Origin: Elusimicrobiaceae bacterium
GTDB lineage: Bacteria > Elusimicrobiota > Elusimicrobia > Elusimicrobiales > Elusimicrobiaceae
Reading direction: 5' to 3'
DNA: 63,468 nt
Assembly: GCA_016283355.1 (NCBI GenBank)
Contig: JAEEMS010000015.1
Coordinates: 1-63,468 of the forward strand
How positions within the stretch are numbered: the stretch's first letter is position 1; every line of letters begins with the position of its first letter. Below, in pieces: positions 16,995 to 25,748 of the stretch. A program made the position numbers and the translations under genes. The notes beneath the pieces are model-generated. The model was given only the letters and a program-made list of their open reading frames with translations, did no database searches and was not told the origin of the DNA.

Positions 16995-18251
16995 ATGCTA
17001 AAAAAACGATTTTTACCAATTTCACTCCTTGCATTTTGTTTACTTACACAAACCAATGCATGGGCGATTTCAATACCGATGTTAGAACGCAAAGCAGCAA
17101 TCGCCCAAACCAATGAAAACACCATGCATGGTTTGCCCATCATCAACTGGCAAGAATTCAAAATGGTTAACGAAAAAACAAAGCAGGAAAACGAAACATT
17201 TGCCCCTTTGTATAATCAACTTTTGGATCTAATATCTGTAAAAAACGGGACATTTGCCGTATCTGCGTTGCAAGGAACACCCAAATACGCTTCTGTTATT
17301 GAAAACGCTAACTATATCTTCATAGGAGAGGATCACAATGAACCCGCCGTACAGCACGAGATTGAAGAAATTATTAGAGCCGTGAGACAGGCCAACCCCA
17401 ATAAAAAAATTTTACTGGCTAGCGAATTTGTAAGAACACCTGAACCGCTCACGAACCCGTTACGCCGGGCTGATTCCCCCGAAAGCCCTCTGCTTGATGA
17501 TTATTATAACACTTTCAAACTGGCTGACGAATTGGAGATAGATACATTGGCGTTAGATGACGAAATACTTGAATTCGTAGATCGGAAATTAATTAAAGTC
17601 GGGGACCGATATGTCCAAATTGACATAAATAATGATTCACAAACACCAACCGACATCTTAGCCATTGGCGCTGCGTTCAAAGCAGAAATCGACCAAGAAA
17701 AATCCAAGATTCTTCAAACTATTGAATTGCTCCATATGGTTAGGTGGCAAATTTATGCAAGCGATTGGGGCGTAAAACAACGCAATTATCAATGGGTAAA
17801 GAGAATTAGAGACGTAGAGCAGGAATATGATATTGTAATCATTTGGGCCGGTTCCGGTCACACTTCTAGAATGAAACCCTCTTCATTACCCTTTTTGCTA
17901 GCATCTTCCAACGCCGTTGAAATTAATTTTGATGTCATTAACTCACACAGGAACACAAAATCAGAAGATTTCTTCCGAAAGGCCTTCAAGGTACGAGAAG
18001 AACTTGGTCTCTGTTCGGATCGCAAAGTATATTCCAAGGATCATAAACACAAAGTTTTAGAAAGCGACCCAACCATTGATTCAAATAAAACGTACTATTT
18101 TCATATAGAGACCGATTATACAAATCCTAAATTGAACGCAGAATATAGTGAAAACGAAATAGCCCAAATAGAAGCTCTTAATGAAAGGATAAAAACGCTC
18201 ATCGGCCAAAAAGAAATGGCACCAAGCATTTATTCCATATATGTTGAGTAA
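16995..18251 (+). CDS. Secreted protein with ChaN/EreA/TIKI-like motifs
   Basis: A 418-residue exported protein with a signal peptide over residues 1-24 (NAWA). It is not a recognised named gene. A central segment contains IFIGEDHNEPAVQHEIEE, followed far downstream by VIIWAGSGHTSRM. This paired GExH...GxGH pattern is like ChaN and the erythromycin-esterase/TIKI group, where those residues form the active or ligand site. The C-terminal 130 residues are charged and unassigned. The ribosome site is AAGGGGG. Two GGTCC inverted repeats lie upstream. It faces the convergent mutL gene with a 13-bp gap. A periplasmic or secreted hydrolase, or a heme-binding protein, are both possible. Confidence 0.65.
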   Translation: MLKKRFLPISLLAFCLLTQTNAWAISIPMLERKAAIAQTNENTMHGLPIINWQEFKMVNEKTKQENETFAPLYNQLLDLISVKNGTFAVSALQGTPKYASVIENANYIFIGEDHNEPAVQHEIEEIIRAVRQANPNKKILLASEFVRTPEPLTNPLRRADSPESPLLDDYYNTFKLADELEIDTLALDDEILEFVDRKLIKVGDRYVQIDINNDSQTPTDILAIGAAFKAEIDQEKSKILQTIELLHMVRWQIYASDWGVKQRNYQWVKRIRDVEQEYDIVIIWAGSGHTSRMKPSSLPFLLASSNAVEINFDVINSHRNTKSEDFFRKAFKVREELGLCSDRKVYSKDHKHKVLESDPTIDSNKTYYFHIETDYTNPKLNAEYSENEIAQIEALNERIKTLIGQKEMAPSIYSIYVE

Positions 18252-18264
18252 AGCAACGGCTGCG

Positions 18265-20154
18265 TTACCGACCAAATAATTTGCCGATTTGTTGGATATC
18301 CAGCTGTGCAAGCACAGGCCGACCATGCGGACAATGCATCCCGTCCTTGCAGTTTTTCATGTTTTCCAAAAGCATTTCCGCTTCGGAAGCAGAAATAGCA
18401 TCATGCGCTTTGATAGCCCGTTTGCAGGCCAGCATGGCAATCATTTTGCGTTTTAAAGCGTCCGTTGCCTTGGACACATCATCCGTAAGTTGCGAAAGAG
18501 AAATGATAAACTCCTTCATTTCATCTTCTTTAAAACGGATAATATGTGGCATGGTACGCACTAAAACAGTACGGGCAGAAAATTTTTCAATTTCAAAACC
18601 GGCACTTTTCAAAAAAACCGCCCAGGAAAGCAACGTTTCCACACCGGACGGCATTAAATCCACATGGATAGGGAAAAGTAACTTTTGCACTTCAAGCGTG
18701 TGATTTTCAAACGCATCCAAATAGTGCTCAAATAACACACGTTCTTGGGCCGCATGCTGGTCAATTAACACAAGCCCCTGCGGATTTTCAAACAACAAAT
18801 AACTCCGTTGCAATTGCCCTAAATAGTGGTAGGGCCCTTGGTACCATTGTGCCGTTTGGGAAGAAGAAGGCACCGCAGTTTCTTGCGCCTTTACCGGAGC
18901 AACTTGTGGGGTCCATGCATCTGTCTCGCGCAATCCTTCCGACGGTTTTGCAAAAAAATCGGTTTTCGTTTTTGGCGTAAAAATCCCTTCCGTATGTGCC
19001 GTATTTACTCGGGACGGGGTTGCCAGATATCCAAATGTTTCCGCAAAAATTTGCCGCGGCGTTTTCTTGCTATTTGGCAATAATTGCGTGGCCGAGTATG
19101 CTTGTTCCGGTAATTCTATTTGAGGGGCAACAACCGGGGCTTTCACTTCCACAGCACGCCCGTTTGAAAAAATAGTTTCCCCCGCCGCTTCCAACAAAAA
19201 TTGAAACATTTGATGTTCATTCACAAAGCGGATATCCCGCTTTTGCGGATGAATATTCACATCAAAATCGGACGGTGGCAATGTCCAGTAAACTAAAAAC
19301 GCAGGATGGCGGTCCTTCGGACGGGCGTTCTGGTATGCTTTATAAATAGCTTGCTGTACGGTTTTAGAATCAATCGGTCGGCGGTTGATAAAAACAAATT
19401 GATAATCCCGCACGGTCACTAATTTATCAGCGGGGGTAATGAACAAAGAAAACTCTTTTTCTTGCCAAGAGCGGCTTACCAAACTCTGTGCCACTTCAGG
19501 CCCCAAGATAGCTTGCGCACGATTTTTAACAGCCGTTTCAAATGTTTCGTTTTGGGCCGGCAGGTTATATACTTCCCGCCCGTTCACGGTTACATGGAAC
19601 CCAACTGTTAAATTAGCCAACGCGCTTTCTTCTACCACTTTTAACAAACAAGCGCGCTCGTAAGAATCGCTTTTTAAAAACTTAAGCCGGGCCGGAACGT
19701 TGTAAAATAAATCCCGTACTTCCACGGTTGTTCCCCGAATAGCCGGGGCCGGGCTTTGCGCAGTGATTTTGCCCCCTTCTAGTTCAATACGGTGACCGTC
19801 TCCCCCTTCCTGGCAACTGGTCAACGTCATGCGAGAAACGGCCGCTATGGAATAAAGTGCTTCTCCGCGAAAACCGAACGTTTGTAATGTTCCTAAATCT
19901 TCAAAAGTGTGGATTTTGCTGGTAGCATGACGCAACACGCAAGCAGATAAATCATCCTTGCTCATCCCTTGCCCATTGTCGTTAATGCGGATTAATGTAC
20001 GTCCGCCACCTTCTATCGTGATATGCACGCTGGTGGCACCGGCATCAATGGCATTTTCCAACAGTTCCTTTAATACACCGGCAGGCCGCTCGATTACTTC
20101 TCCCGCAGCAATTTGTCCGGCTGTTTTTTCATCTAAAACGGAAATTTTATTCAT
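18265..20154 (-). CDS. mutL: DNA mismatch repair protein MutL (endonuclease type)
   Basis: Mismatch-repair ATPase and strand-nicking enzyme. The N-terminal GHKL ATPase has ELLENAIDAGA, DNGQGM and GFRGEALYSI. The linker (about 330-430) is variable. The C-terminal domain has the endonuclease metal motif DQHAAQERVLFE, plus ACKRAIKAHD and CPHGRP, so this is the nicking type of MutL found in bacteria without MutH. The start at 20154 fits the family N-terminus (KISVLDEKTAGQIAAGEV) and overlaps the mutS stop by 8 bp. The upstream frame extension to 20178 lies inside mutS. Confidence 0.95.
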   Translation of the reverse strand: MNKISVLDEKTAGQIAAGEVIERPAGVLKELLENAIDAGATSVHITIEGGGRTLIRINDNGQGMSKDDLSACVLRHATSKIHTFEDLGTLQTFGFRGEALYSIAAVSRMTLTSCQEGGDGHRIELEGGKITAQSPAPAIRGTTVEVRDLFYNVPARLKFLKSDSYERACLLKVVEESALANLTVGFHVTVNGREVYNLPAQNETFETAVKNRAQAILGPEVAQSLVSRSWQEKEFSLFITPADKLVTVRDYQFVFINRRPIDSKTVQQAIYKAYQNARPKDRHPAFLVYWTLPPSDFDVNIHPQKRDIRFVNEHQMFQFLLEAAGETIFSNGRAVEVKAPVVAPQIELPEQAYSATQLLPNSKKTPRQIFAETFGYLATPSRVNTAHTEGIFTPKTKTDFFAKPSEGLRETDAWTPQVAPVKAQETAVPSSSQTAQWYQGPYHYLGQLQRSYLLFENPQGLVLIDQHAAQERVLFEHYLDAFENHTLEVQKLLFPIHVDLMPSGVETLLSWAVFLKSAGFEIEKFSARTVLVRTMPHIIRFKEDEMKEFIISLSQLTDDVSKATDALKRKMIAMLACKRAIKAHDAISASEAEMLLENMKNCKDGMHCPHGRPVLAQLDIQQIGKLFGR

Positions 20155-22708
20155 GAATGCGTTTCTTCCATTGGGCAATTAATTCCAACGCCATCATAGG
20201 GGTTAATTTATCCGGATCCGCCATTTTGATTTCTTCCACAATGGGCGAAGAAAACAAATCTTTTACCATATCTTGCTCTTTGACGGAAATTTTTGTCCCT
20301 TTCTTGGCTTCCAAATCTTTGAGCACCTTGCGCGCACGCAGTGTGCATGCGGCCGGCAACCCGGCAATTTCCGCTACGTGTATCCCGTAGGATTGGTCCG
20401 CGGGGCCCGGCAAAATTTGATATAAGAAAGCCAATTTACTCTCACCTGCGGCATTTTTATATTCTTTGGCTTCCACGTGATAATTTTTAATGCGATCGTA
20501 TTTATTTTCCAAATCGATAAGTTCAAAATAATGCGTGGCAAATAATACTTTGGCACCGTTTTTAGATTTATACAGATACTCAATAATTGCCCAGGCAATG
20601 GAAATTCCGTCAAAAGTGGAGGTGCCGCGCCCGACCTCATCAAGTAAAATTAAACTGCGCGCGGTCATGGAAGCCAAAATATGCGCGGTTTCATTCATTT
20701 CCACCATAAATGTAGAATTTCCGCGGCTCAACGCATCGTGCGCGCCGATGCGCGTCATAATGCGGTCCACGATTCCCACCGTAGCAGAAGAAGCCGGTAC
20801 AAAACTACCCATTTGCGCCAAAATTACCAAAACAGCCGTTTGTTTAAGGTACACACTTTTACCACCCATATTTGGGCCGGTAATCAACATAATTTGCGTA
20901 TCCGGCGTACCGATAGTCAAAGAATTGGGCACGAAGTTGCCGACCGGTAAGGTGACTTCCACCAACGGGTGACGGCCTTGCTCGTAATGCAATTCCATAC
21001 TGTTATTGACAATCGGTTTCGTCCAATTCCCCTTGAGAGCACACAACGCCAACGATTCGTACACATCCAATTCCGATACAATCCGCGCAAAAGTTTTCAA
21101 CGGCTCCATCTGTGCAGCTACCGTTGTACGTAGAGCATCAAACAAAGAGGCCTCTAAACGCAAAATCCGTTGTTCGGCGTTTAGAATTTTGTCTTCCAGT
21201 TGTTTTAATTCTTCCGTGATAAACCGTTCCCCGTTTACCAACGTTTGCTTACGCACATATTGGTAGGGAACTTTAGAGAGTTGGCTTTTTGAAACTTCTA
21301 AATAATACCCGTAAACAGAGTTATACCCCACTTTGAGCGTGGAAATCCCTGTTTTTTCTTTTTCCCGCGCGCACATTTCTTCCAACGTTTGACGGGAATT
21401 CTCTTTCAACGAACGTAGTTCGTCTAATTCCGCGTTGTATCCGCTGCGAATGACGTGTCCGTCCTGTAAACGCAGGGGTGGATTTTCGTCCATTGCTTCA
21501 TAAAGCAAACGAGACATCTCATTTAATACGGGCAACTCTTTTTCAAAGCGGGAAGATAAGTGTGGGGCAATTTCTTTATAATTTGAAAACCAGCGGGCAA
21601 ACGGATCTACATGTAACAACGAACGACGCAGCCCCGATAAATCCCGCGGGGAGGCCGTCCCTGTTGCCACACGAGTCATAATACGTTCAATATCGGAAAT
21701 ATTCTCCAACAAGGCGCTTAAATCCGCAATAGCGGATTGGTTGCGAACAAATCCTTCTACACAGTTTTGACGGGTTGAAATTTCAACCGGATCCATCAAG
21801 GGGTGCAACAACCATTCTTTAAGCATACGGCTGCCGACGGCCGTTTTGGTTTTATCTAAGAAAGCCCACAAACTTCCGCCGCGGCCACCTTCTTGGCTTT
21901 TTACTAATTCCAATGAGGCAACGGCATTTTCATCAATTTGCAAACATTCCTTTAACTCACGGTATGATGGAACTAAAAGCGCCTTAAAATTGGGCTCGGT
22001 TACATTTAAGTAACGCATAATTTGCAGAGCACACGCCAGGGCGCGTAAATGTTTCCCCCACGCAGCCAAAGAAGGCCAATTTTCCGGCAACGTATAATCT
22101 CCGTCAAAGGGAGGTTGCGTTGTAAGCGTCACGCTGGCCGGAAGTACCATTTTTTGGCCCAGAATTGTTAACATTTCCTTCGCAGCGATAATCTCCGAGG
22201 GATTAATAACGGCTAATGCCGCGGCTAATTGCGTAAGTGCTGGGTCTTTGTCATTTTGATTGACCCAAAATTCGCCGGTGGAAACTTCTACACAAGTCAA
22301 CGCCCATCCCTCCCGGCAAATATCCAAAGCGACCAAATAGTTGGATTGGTTGGCTTCCAATAGGGTATCTTCCACCAATGTCCCGGGCGTAATGACGCGG
22401 ATTACTTTTCGTTCAAAAAGTTTTGTTTCTTTGTCCATCACCGCGCTGGTTTGTTCACAAATGCCAATTTTCTTTCCAGCCGCCAAAAGTCGTGTGATAT
22501 AGGTATTGGCCGCATGGTAGGGAATTCCGCACATAGGGGTTCCGTTACGAGCCGTTAAGGTAAGCCCCAAAAGGGCACTCACTTCGCGTGCTTGTTCGTC
22601 GAACATTTCGTAGAAATCACCCAAACGGAAAAACAGAATAATATCCGGGTGTTTGGCCCGTATGTCGTAGTATTGTTTCATCAGCGGGGTTAAATTGGAT
22701 TTCGCCAT
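20147..22708 (-). CDS. mutS: DNA mismatch recognition protein MutS
   Basis: Recognises mispaired bases. The N-terminal domain has TPLMKQYYDI and the mismatch-binding FRLGDFYEMF (Phe-x-Glu type). The C-terminal ATPase has Walker A TGPNMGGKSVYLKQ and LLDEVGRGTSTFDG. The 853-residue length is normal. It heads a mutS-mutL operon. The ATG has no ribosome site; it follows TGCTAAAAT by exactly six bases, so the transcript is probably leaderless. Confidence 0.95.
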   Translation of the reverse strand: MAKSNLTPLMKQYYDIRAKHPDIILFFRLGDFYEMFDEQAREVSALLGLTLTARNGTPMCGIPYHAANTYITRLLAAGKKIGICEQTSAVMDKETKLFERKVIRVITPGTLVEDTLLEANQSNYLVALDICREGWALTCVEVSTGEFWVNQNDKDPALTQLAAALAVINPSEIIAAKEMLTILGQKMVLPASVTLTTQPPFDGDYTLPENWPSLAAWGKHLRALACALQIMRYLNVTEPNFKALLVPSYRELKECLQIDENAVASLELVKSQEGGRGGSLWAFLDKTKTAVGSRMLKEWLLHPLMDPVEISTRQNCVEGFVRNQSAIADLSALLENISDIERIMTRVATGTASPRDLSGLRRSLLHVDPFARWFSNYKEIAPHLSSRFEKELPVLNEMSRLLYEAMDENPPLRLQDGHVIRSGYNAELDELRSLKENSRQTLEEMCAREKEKTGISTLKVGYNSVYGYYLEVSKSQLSKVPYQYVRKQTLVNGERFITEELKQLEDKILNAEQRILRLEASLFDALRTTVAAQMEPLKTFARIVSELDVYESLALCALKGNWTKPIVNNSMELHYEQGRHPLVEVTLPVGNFVPNSLTIGTPDTQIMLITGPNMGGKSVYLKQTAVLVILAQMGSFVPASSATVGIVDRIMTRIGAHDALSRGNSTFMVEMNETAHILASMTARSLILLDEVGRGTSTFDGISIAWAIIEYLYKSKNGAKVLFATHYFELIDLENKYDRIKNYHVEAKEYKNAAGESKLAFLYQILPGPADQSYGIHVAEIAGLPAACTLRARKVLKDLEAKKGTKISVKEQDMVKDLFSSPIVEEIKMADPDKLTPMMALELIAQWKKRIHE

Positions 22709-22723
22709 AGGATTATTTTAGCA
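22709..22723 (-). promoter_or_regulatory. Extended -10 of mutS, probably leaderless
   Basis: The minus strand reads TGC-TAAAAT-AATCCT followed by the mutS ATG. The geometry is the same as at nadK: extended -10, six bases, start codon. No Shine-Dalgarno sequence is present. Confidence 0.55.
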
Positions 22724-22783
22724 ATTTTCCGTTTCCTTGTATTGTTCGGGTTGCGTCATTCCCCTCTCATGCCCGTGGGGGAA

Positions 22784-22812
22784 ATGACAGCGCGCCCAAT
22801 TTTTGTTATAAT
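22784..22812 (+). promoter_or_regulatory. Promoter of tRNA-Tyr
   Basis: ATGACA (22784-22789), a 17-bp spacer, and TATAAT (22807-22812) preceded by TGT. This is a near-consensus sigma-70 type promoter. The tRNA begins about 34 bases after the predicted start. Confidence 0.75.
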
Positions 22813-22852
22813 ATATGTACCTAGTTGTTTAAGTAAAAATTGATTTGTACTC

Positions 22853-22936
22853 GGTAGGATGGCTGAGCGGTCAAAAGCAACGGTCTGTAAAACCGTCGGG
22901 CTACGCCCTACGTAGGTTCGAATCCTACTCCTACCA
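22853..22936 (+). tRNA. tRNA-Tyr (GTA)
   Basis: An 84-nt class II cloverleaf. The acceptor stem GGTAGGA pairs with TCCTACC. The anticodon stem ACGGT/ACCGT encloses loop CTGTAAA, giving anticodon GTA (22887-22889). A long variable arm precedes the T arm (GTAGG-TTCGAAT-CCTAC). The 3' CCA is not encoded, so a CCA-adding enzyme must finish it. Confidence 0.95.
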
Positions 22937-22943
22937 AAAATTT

Positions 22944-22975
22944 AAAGGCCTGGCGAAAGCGAGGCCTTTATTTTT
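22944..22975 (+). terminator. Rho-independent terminator after tRNA-Tyr
   Basis: AAAGGCCT (22944-22951) pairs with AGGCCTTT (22962-22969), followed by ATTTTT. Confidence 0.8.
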
Positions 22976-22998
22976 CACATAAAGTTCATATTTATAAA

Positions 22999-23026
22999 AT
23001 AAGAATCCCCGCTTAAAGCGGGGATT
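22999..23026 (-). terminator. Rho-independent terminator of alaS
   Basis: AATCCCCGC (23004-23012) and GCGGGGATT (23018-23026) form a 9-bp stem with a 5-nt loop. Read on the minus strand it is followed by CTTATTTTAT. It lies 14 bp beyond the alaS stop. Confidence 0.75.
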
Positions 23027-23040
23027 TTCAGTTTTAATTT

Positions 23041-25638
23041 TTACAGACCCATCAACATTTCTTCCATGGGTTTTTTGGCCTCGCCGCCGCCTTGCGCGAA
23101 ATCGGCGCGTCCTCCTGCGCGGCCATTCAAATCTGCCGCAATTTGCTTCGCAATTGTTACTGCATCTACCGGCAATTTCCCGGCAGTTTTTACCACAAAG
23201 GAACGTTTACCGTCTTTGTCACACGTTACAATTACCAATGCTTGTTTTTGCTTTTGGGCCACCGTATCGGCAATGTTGCGCAACTCCTTAGGTTGTGCTT
23301 CATCGGCACGACGCCACACCAAAGAGGTTCCGTTTTTAAGCGTAAATGTCATCTCATTCACGCCGCCGGCCGCCAACGCCTTGGAGCGGAAATCTTCATA
23401 ACGTCTTTTCACTTCTTTGAGTTCGTCCACAATTGTATTTACACGCGTAAATACATCCTTTGCAGGTACTACCAAACGTGTGGCCAATTTTTCCGCTTGG
23501 CAGTTGATATCTTTTAAATAATCCAACGCAGCATAACCGGCAATCCCTTCTATACGGCGCACCCCTGCGGAAACAGACCCTTCTTTCAGCACAAGCACCG
23601 TTATAACATCCGCCGTATTTTTTACGTGCGTTCCGCCGCAAAGCTCTAAACTGTATTTCTGTTCGGGATGGTCAAAATCCCCCCCCATCAGCACAAAACG
23701 TGCAGGATCTGCATATTTTTCTCCCAGCAACGTTACAGCCCCTAATTTTTCCGCATCTGCCAAAGGTCGTTCTTGGCAGAAAACAGGCAAAGCATCCTGT
23801 GCGGCTTTGTTAGCGATTGTCCAAGCCCTGTTTAATTCCTCTGTCGTGGGCGTTTTAGAAAGGGTATAGTCAAAACGGAAGCGCTCCGGCGATACAAAAG
23901 ACCCGCTTTGATGCACAGTCGGTCCAAACACCTGGCGCAACGCAGCATTGACTAAGTGAATCGCACTGTGGTTTGCCATACAGCGTTTGCGCAAATTTGC
24001 ATCTACGCAAAGTGTGATTGTTTGGCCCTTGTGCAAAGAACCCTTTATCTTATGCAAGAAAATTTTACCTAACGGTTTTTGCACATCTTCCACTTGTGCA
24101 ATTTCTTTTCCGTTATCGTATACTTGTCCCCGGTCTGCCACTTGACCGCCGGATTCCGCATAAAAAGGCGTATCATTAAATACAACATAACCACTTCCGT
24201 TTATTTGTTCGGTCGGTTCGTATTGTTCTGTTAATAAAGCAAGTACCTTTGCTTCTTGTACGAGAGTGTTGTACCCCACAAAATGCGTTGCAGGTAAAGT
24301 GCTTTCTAATTTTTGGACGGCAATTACTTTGTTTTTGCTAAATTCATCTGCATAAGAGCGGCTTTTTTCTTGGGCAGCTTCTTTGGCCCGGGTGTACCCT
24401 TCTTCATCGATTTTAACCCCTTTGGCAGCTGCAATTTCCCGCGTCAGTTCCAACGGGAAGCCGTACGTTTCGTGCAAATGAAAAGCTTCTTCCCCGGGGA
24501 GAATTTTTTTGCCGCTGGCTAACAATTCCGCCAGTTTTTCTTCACCGGTAACAAGTGTTTTTAAGAAGGTTTTTTCTTCTTGCTTTAACACATCCTGGAT
24601 GTGAGTTAAATTCTTATCGATTTCCGGATAAAGTCCGCCGAAAATTTGTTGTACGGTGGGCACCAATTTATAGAGATAAGGTTGCTCGTTGCCCATCAGT
24701 TTGGCATAACGGGCCGCGCGACGAATCAAACGACGCAAAATATAGCCGCGTCCTTCGTTAGAAGGCAAAATGCCTTCGGCAATTAAAAAGCTCGAACTGC
24801 GGGCATGGTCCGCAATAATACGCAGGGCCGAGATTTCTTCTTTGGTTTTTCCGTCAATGTGCAAATCTTTTTTGGCCTGTGCGGTAAGCGGGGTAAATAA
24901 GTCCGTTTCGAATACGTTTTTAGCCCCTTGTATGGCCATACACAACCGCTCTAACCCCATACCGGTATCAATATTATTGTGCGGCAAGGGTTTAAAAGTT
25001 CCGTCTTCTTGGCGGTTATAACTTTCAAAAACAATGTTCCAAATTTCTACAAATCGCCCGCAGTCACACGTAATATCGCAATGCGGATTTTTACACCCCT
25101 TTTCTCCAAAATCGTAATAAATTTCGGAACAAGGACCACACGGCCCGGTGGGGCCCATCGTCCAAAAGTTATCCGCTTCCGCCAATTCAAAAATCCGCTC
25201 GGCCGGTACAAATTTTTTCCAAATATTATAGGCCTCTTCGTCACGCGCCGCGATACCGCCTTTATAAATACTGACGTAGAGTTTTTCTTTTTCCAACCCC
25301 AACACCTGCGTAAGATATTCCCAGGCCCAAGCAATAGCTTCTTCTTTGAAATAATCTCCAAACGAAAAATTGCCCAACATTTCAAAAAATGTCAAATGAC
25401 GTTCGGTAAATCCAACGCTGTCAATGTCCGTCGTGCGCACGCACTTTTGGCAAGTGGCAGCATTTTTAAGGGAATTATCAATTCCCAAAAAATTGGCTTT
25501 AAATTGTACCATTCCGGCGGAGGTAAACAAAAGGGTAGGGTCCGAATGGGGAATCAAAGAGCTAGACGGCAAAATCGGCAGCCCTTTGGACTTGAAAAAA
25601 TTTAAATAACTGTTGCGGATTTCTTTACTTGTTTTCAT
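23041..25638 (-). CDS. alaS: Alanyl-tRNA synthetase
   Basis: Charges tRNA-Ala. All parts are present in 865 residues. The class II catalytic core starts with SKEIRNSYLNFFKSKG and has the WNIVF and DTGMGLERL motifs. The editing domain zinc ligands lie in NHSAIHL (HxxxH) and CGGTH. The C-terminal C-Ala/DHHA1 domain has GGRADFAQGGG. An extended -10 (TGATATACT, 25663-25671 on the minus strand) lies about 25 bp upstream, and a terminator follows, so it is monocistronic. The tRNA-Ala at 58.6 kb carries the G3:U70 pair that this enzyme recognises. Confidence 0.96.
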   Translation of the reverse strand: MKTSKEIRNSYLNFFKSKGLPILPSSSLIPHSDPTLLFTSAGMVQFKANFLGIDNSLKNAATCQKCVRTTDIDSVGFTERHLTFFEMLGNFSFGDYFKEEAIAWAWEYLTQVLGLEKEKLYVSIYKGGIAARDEEAYNIWKKFVPAERIFELAEADNFWTMGPTGPCGPCSEIYYDFGEKGCKNPHCDITCDCGRFVEIWNIVFESYNRQEDGTFKPLPHNNIDTGMGLERLCMAIQGAKNVFETDLFTPLTAQAKKDLHIDGKTKEEISALRIIADHARSSSFLIAEGILPSNEGRGYILRRLIRRAARYAKLMGNEQPYLYKLVPTVQQIFGGLYPEIDKNLTHIQDVLKQEEKTFLKTLVTGEEKLAELLASGKKILPGEEAFHLHETYGFPLELTREIAAAKGVKIDEEGYTRAKEAAQEKSRSYADEFSKNKVIAVQKLESTLPATHFVGYNTLVQEAKVLALLTEQYEPTEQINGSGYVVFNDTPFYAESGGQVADRGQVYDNGKEIAQVEDVQKPLGKIFLHKIKGSLHKGQTITLCVDANLRKRCMANHSAIHLVNAALRQVFGPTVHQSGSFVSPERFRFDYTLSKTPTTEELNRAWTIANKAAQDALPVFCQERPLADAEKLGAVTLLGEKYADPARFVLMGGDFDHPEQKYSLELCGGTHVKNTADVITVLVLKEGSVSAGVRRIEGIAGYAALDYLKDINCQAEKLATRLVVPAKDVFTRVNTIVDELKEVKRRYEDFRSKALAAGGVNEMTFTLKNGTSLVWRRADEAQPKELRNIADTVAQKQKQALVIVTCDKDGKRSFVVKTAGKLPVDAVTIAKQIAADLNGRAGGRADFAQGGGEAKKPMEEMLMGL

Positions 25639-25662
25639 AATTCACTCGCGGTGTATATATAA

Positions 25663-25671
25663 AGTATATCA
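25663..25671 (-). promoter_or_regulatory. Extended -10 promoter of alaS
   Basis: Minus-strand TGATATACT, a TGn-extended -10, gives a short leader before the alaS ATG at 25638. No clear -35 was found. Confidence 0.5.
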
Positions 25672-25702
25672 AAATAGAACCGCTACGGGCTAAAGCGTTT
25701 AA

Positions 25703-25711
25703 TGTTATAAT
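25703..25711 (+). promoter_or_regulatory. Extended -10 of the lipid kinase gene
   Basis: TGTTATAAT is a consensus extended -10. An in-frame ATG lies only 4 bases further (25716) and a second at 25749. Which one is used decides whether the mRNA is leaderless. Confidence 0.55.
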
Positions 25712-25748
25712 AAAAATGATACGTAATGCATTCACACGAAAACATTTT

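Noticed and set aside
18251-18275. Possible terminator between the convergent ChaN-like gene and mutL
   Set aside because: Only an imperfect short inverted repeat without a T tract is present.
24979-25605. A 208-codon plus-strand frame inside alaS
   Set aside because: It is fully antisense to the well-conserved start of alaS, has no ribosome site and no recognisable protein features.
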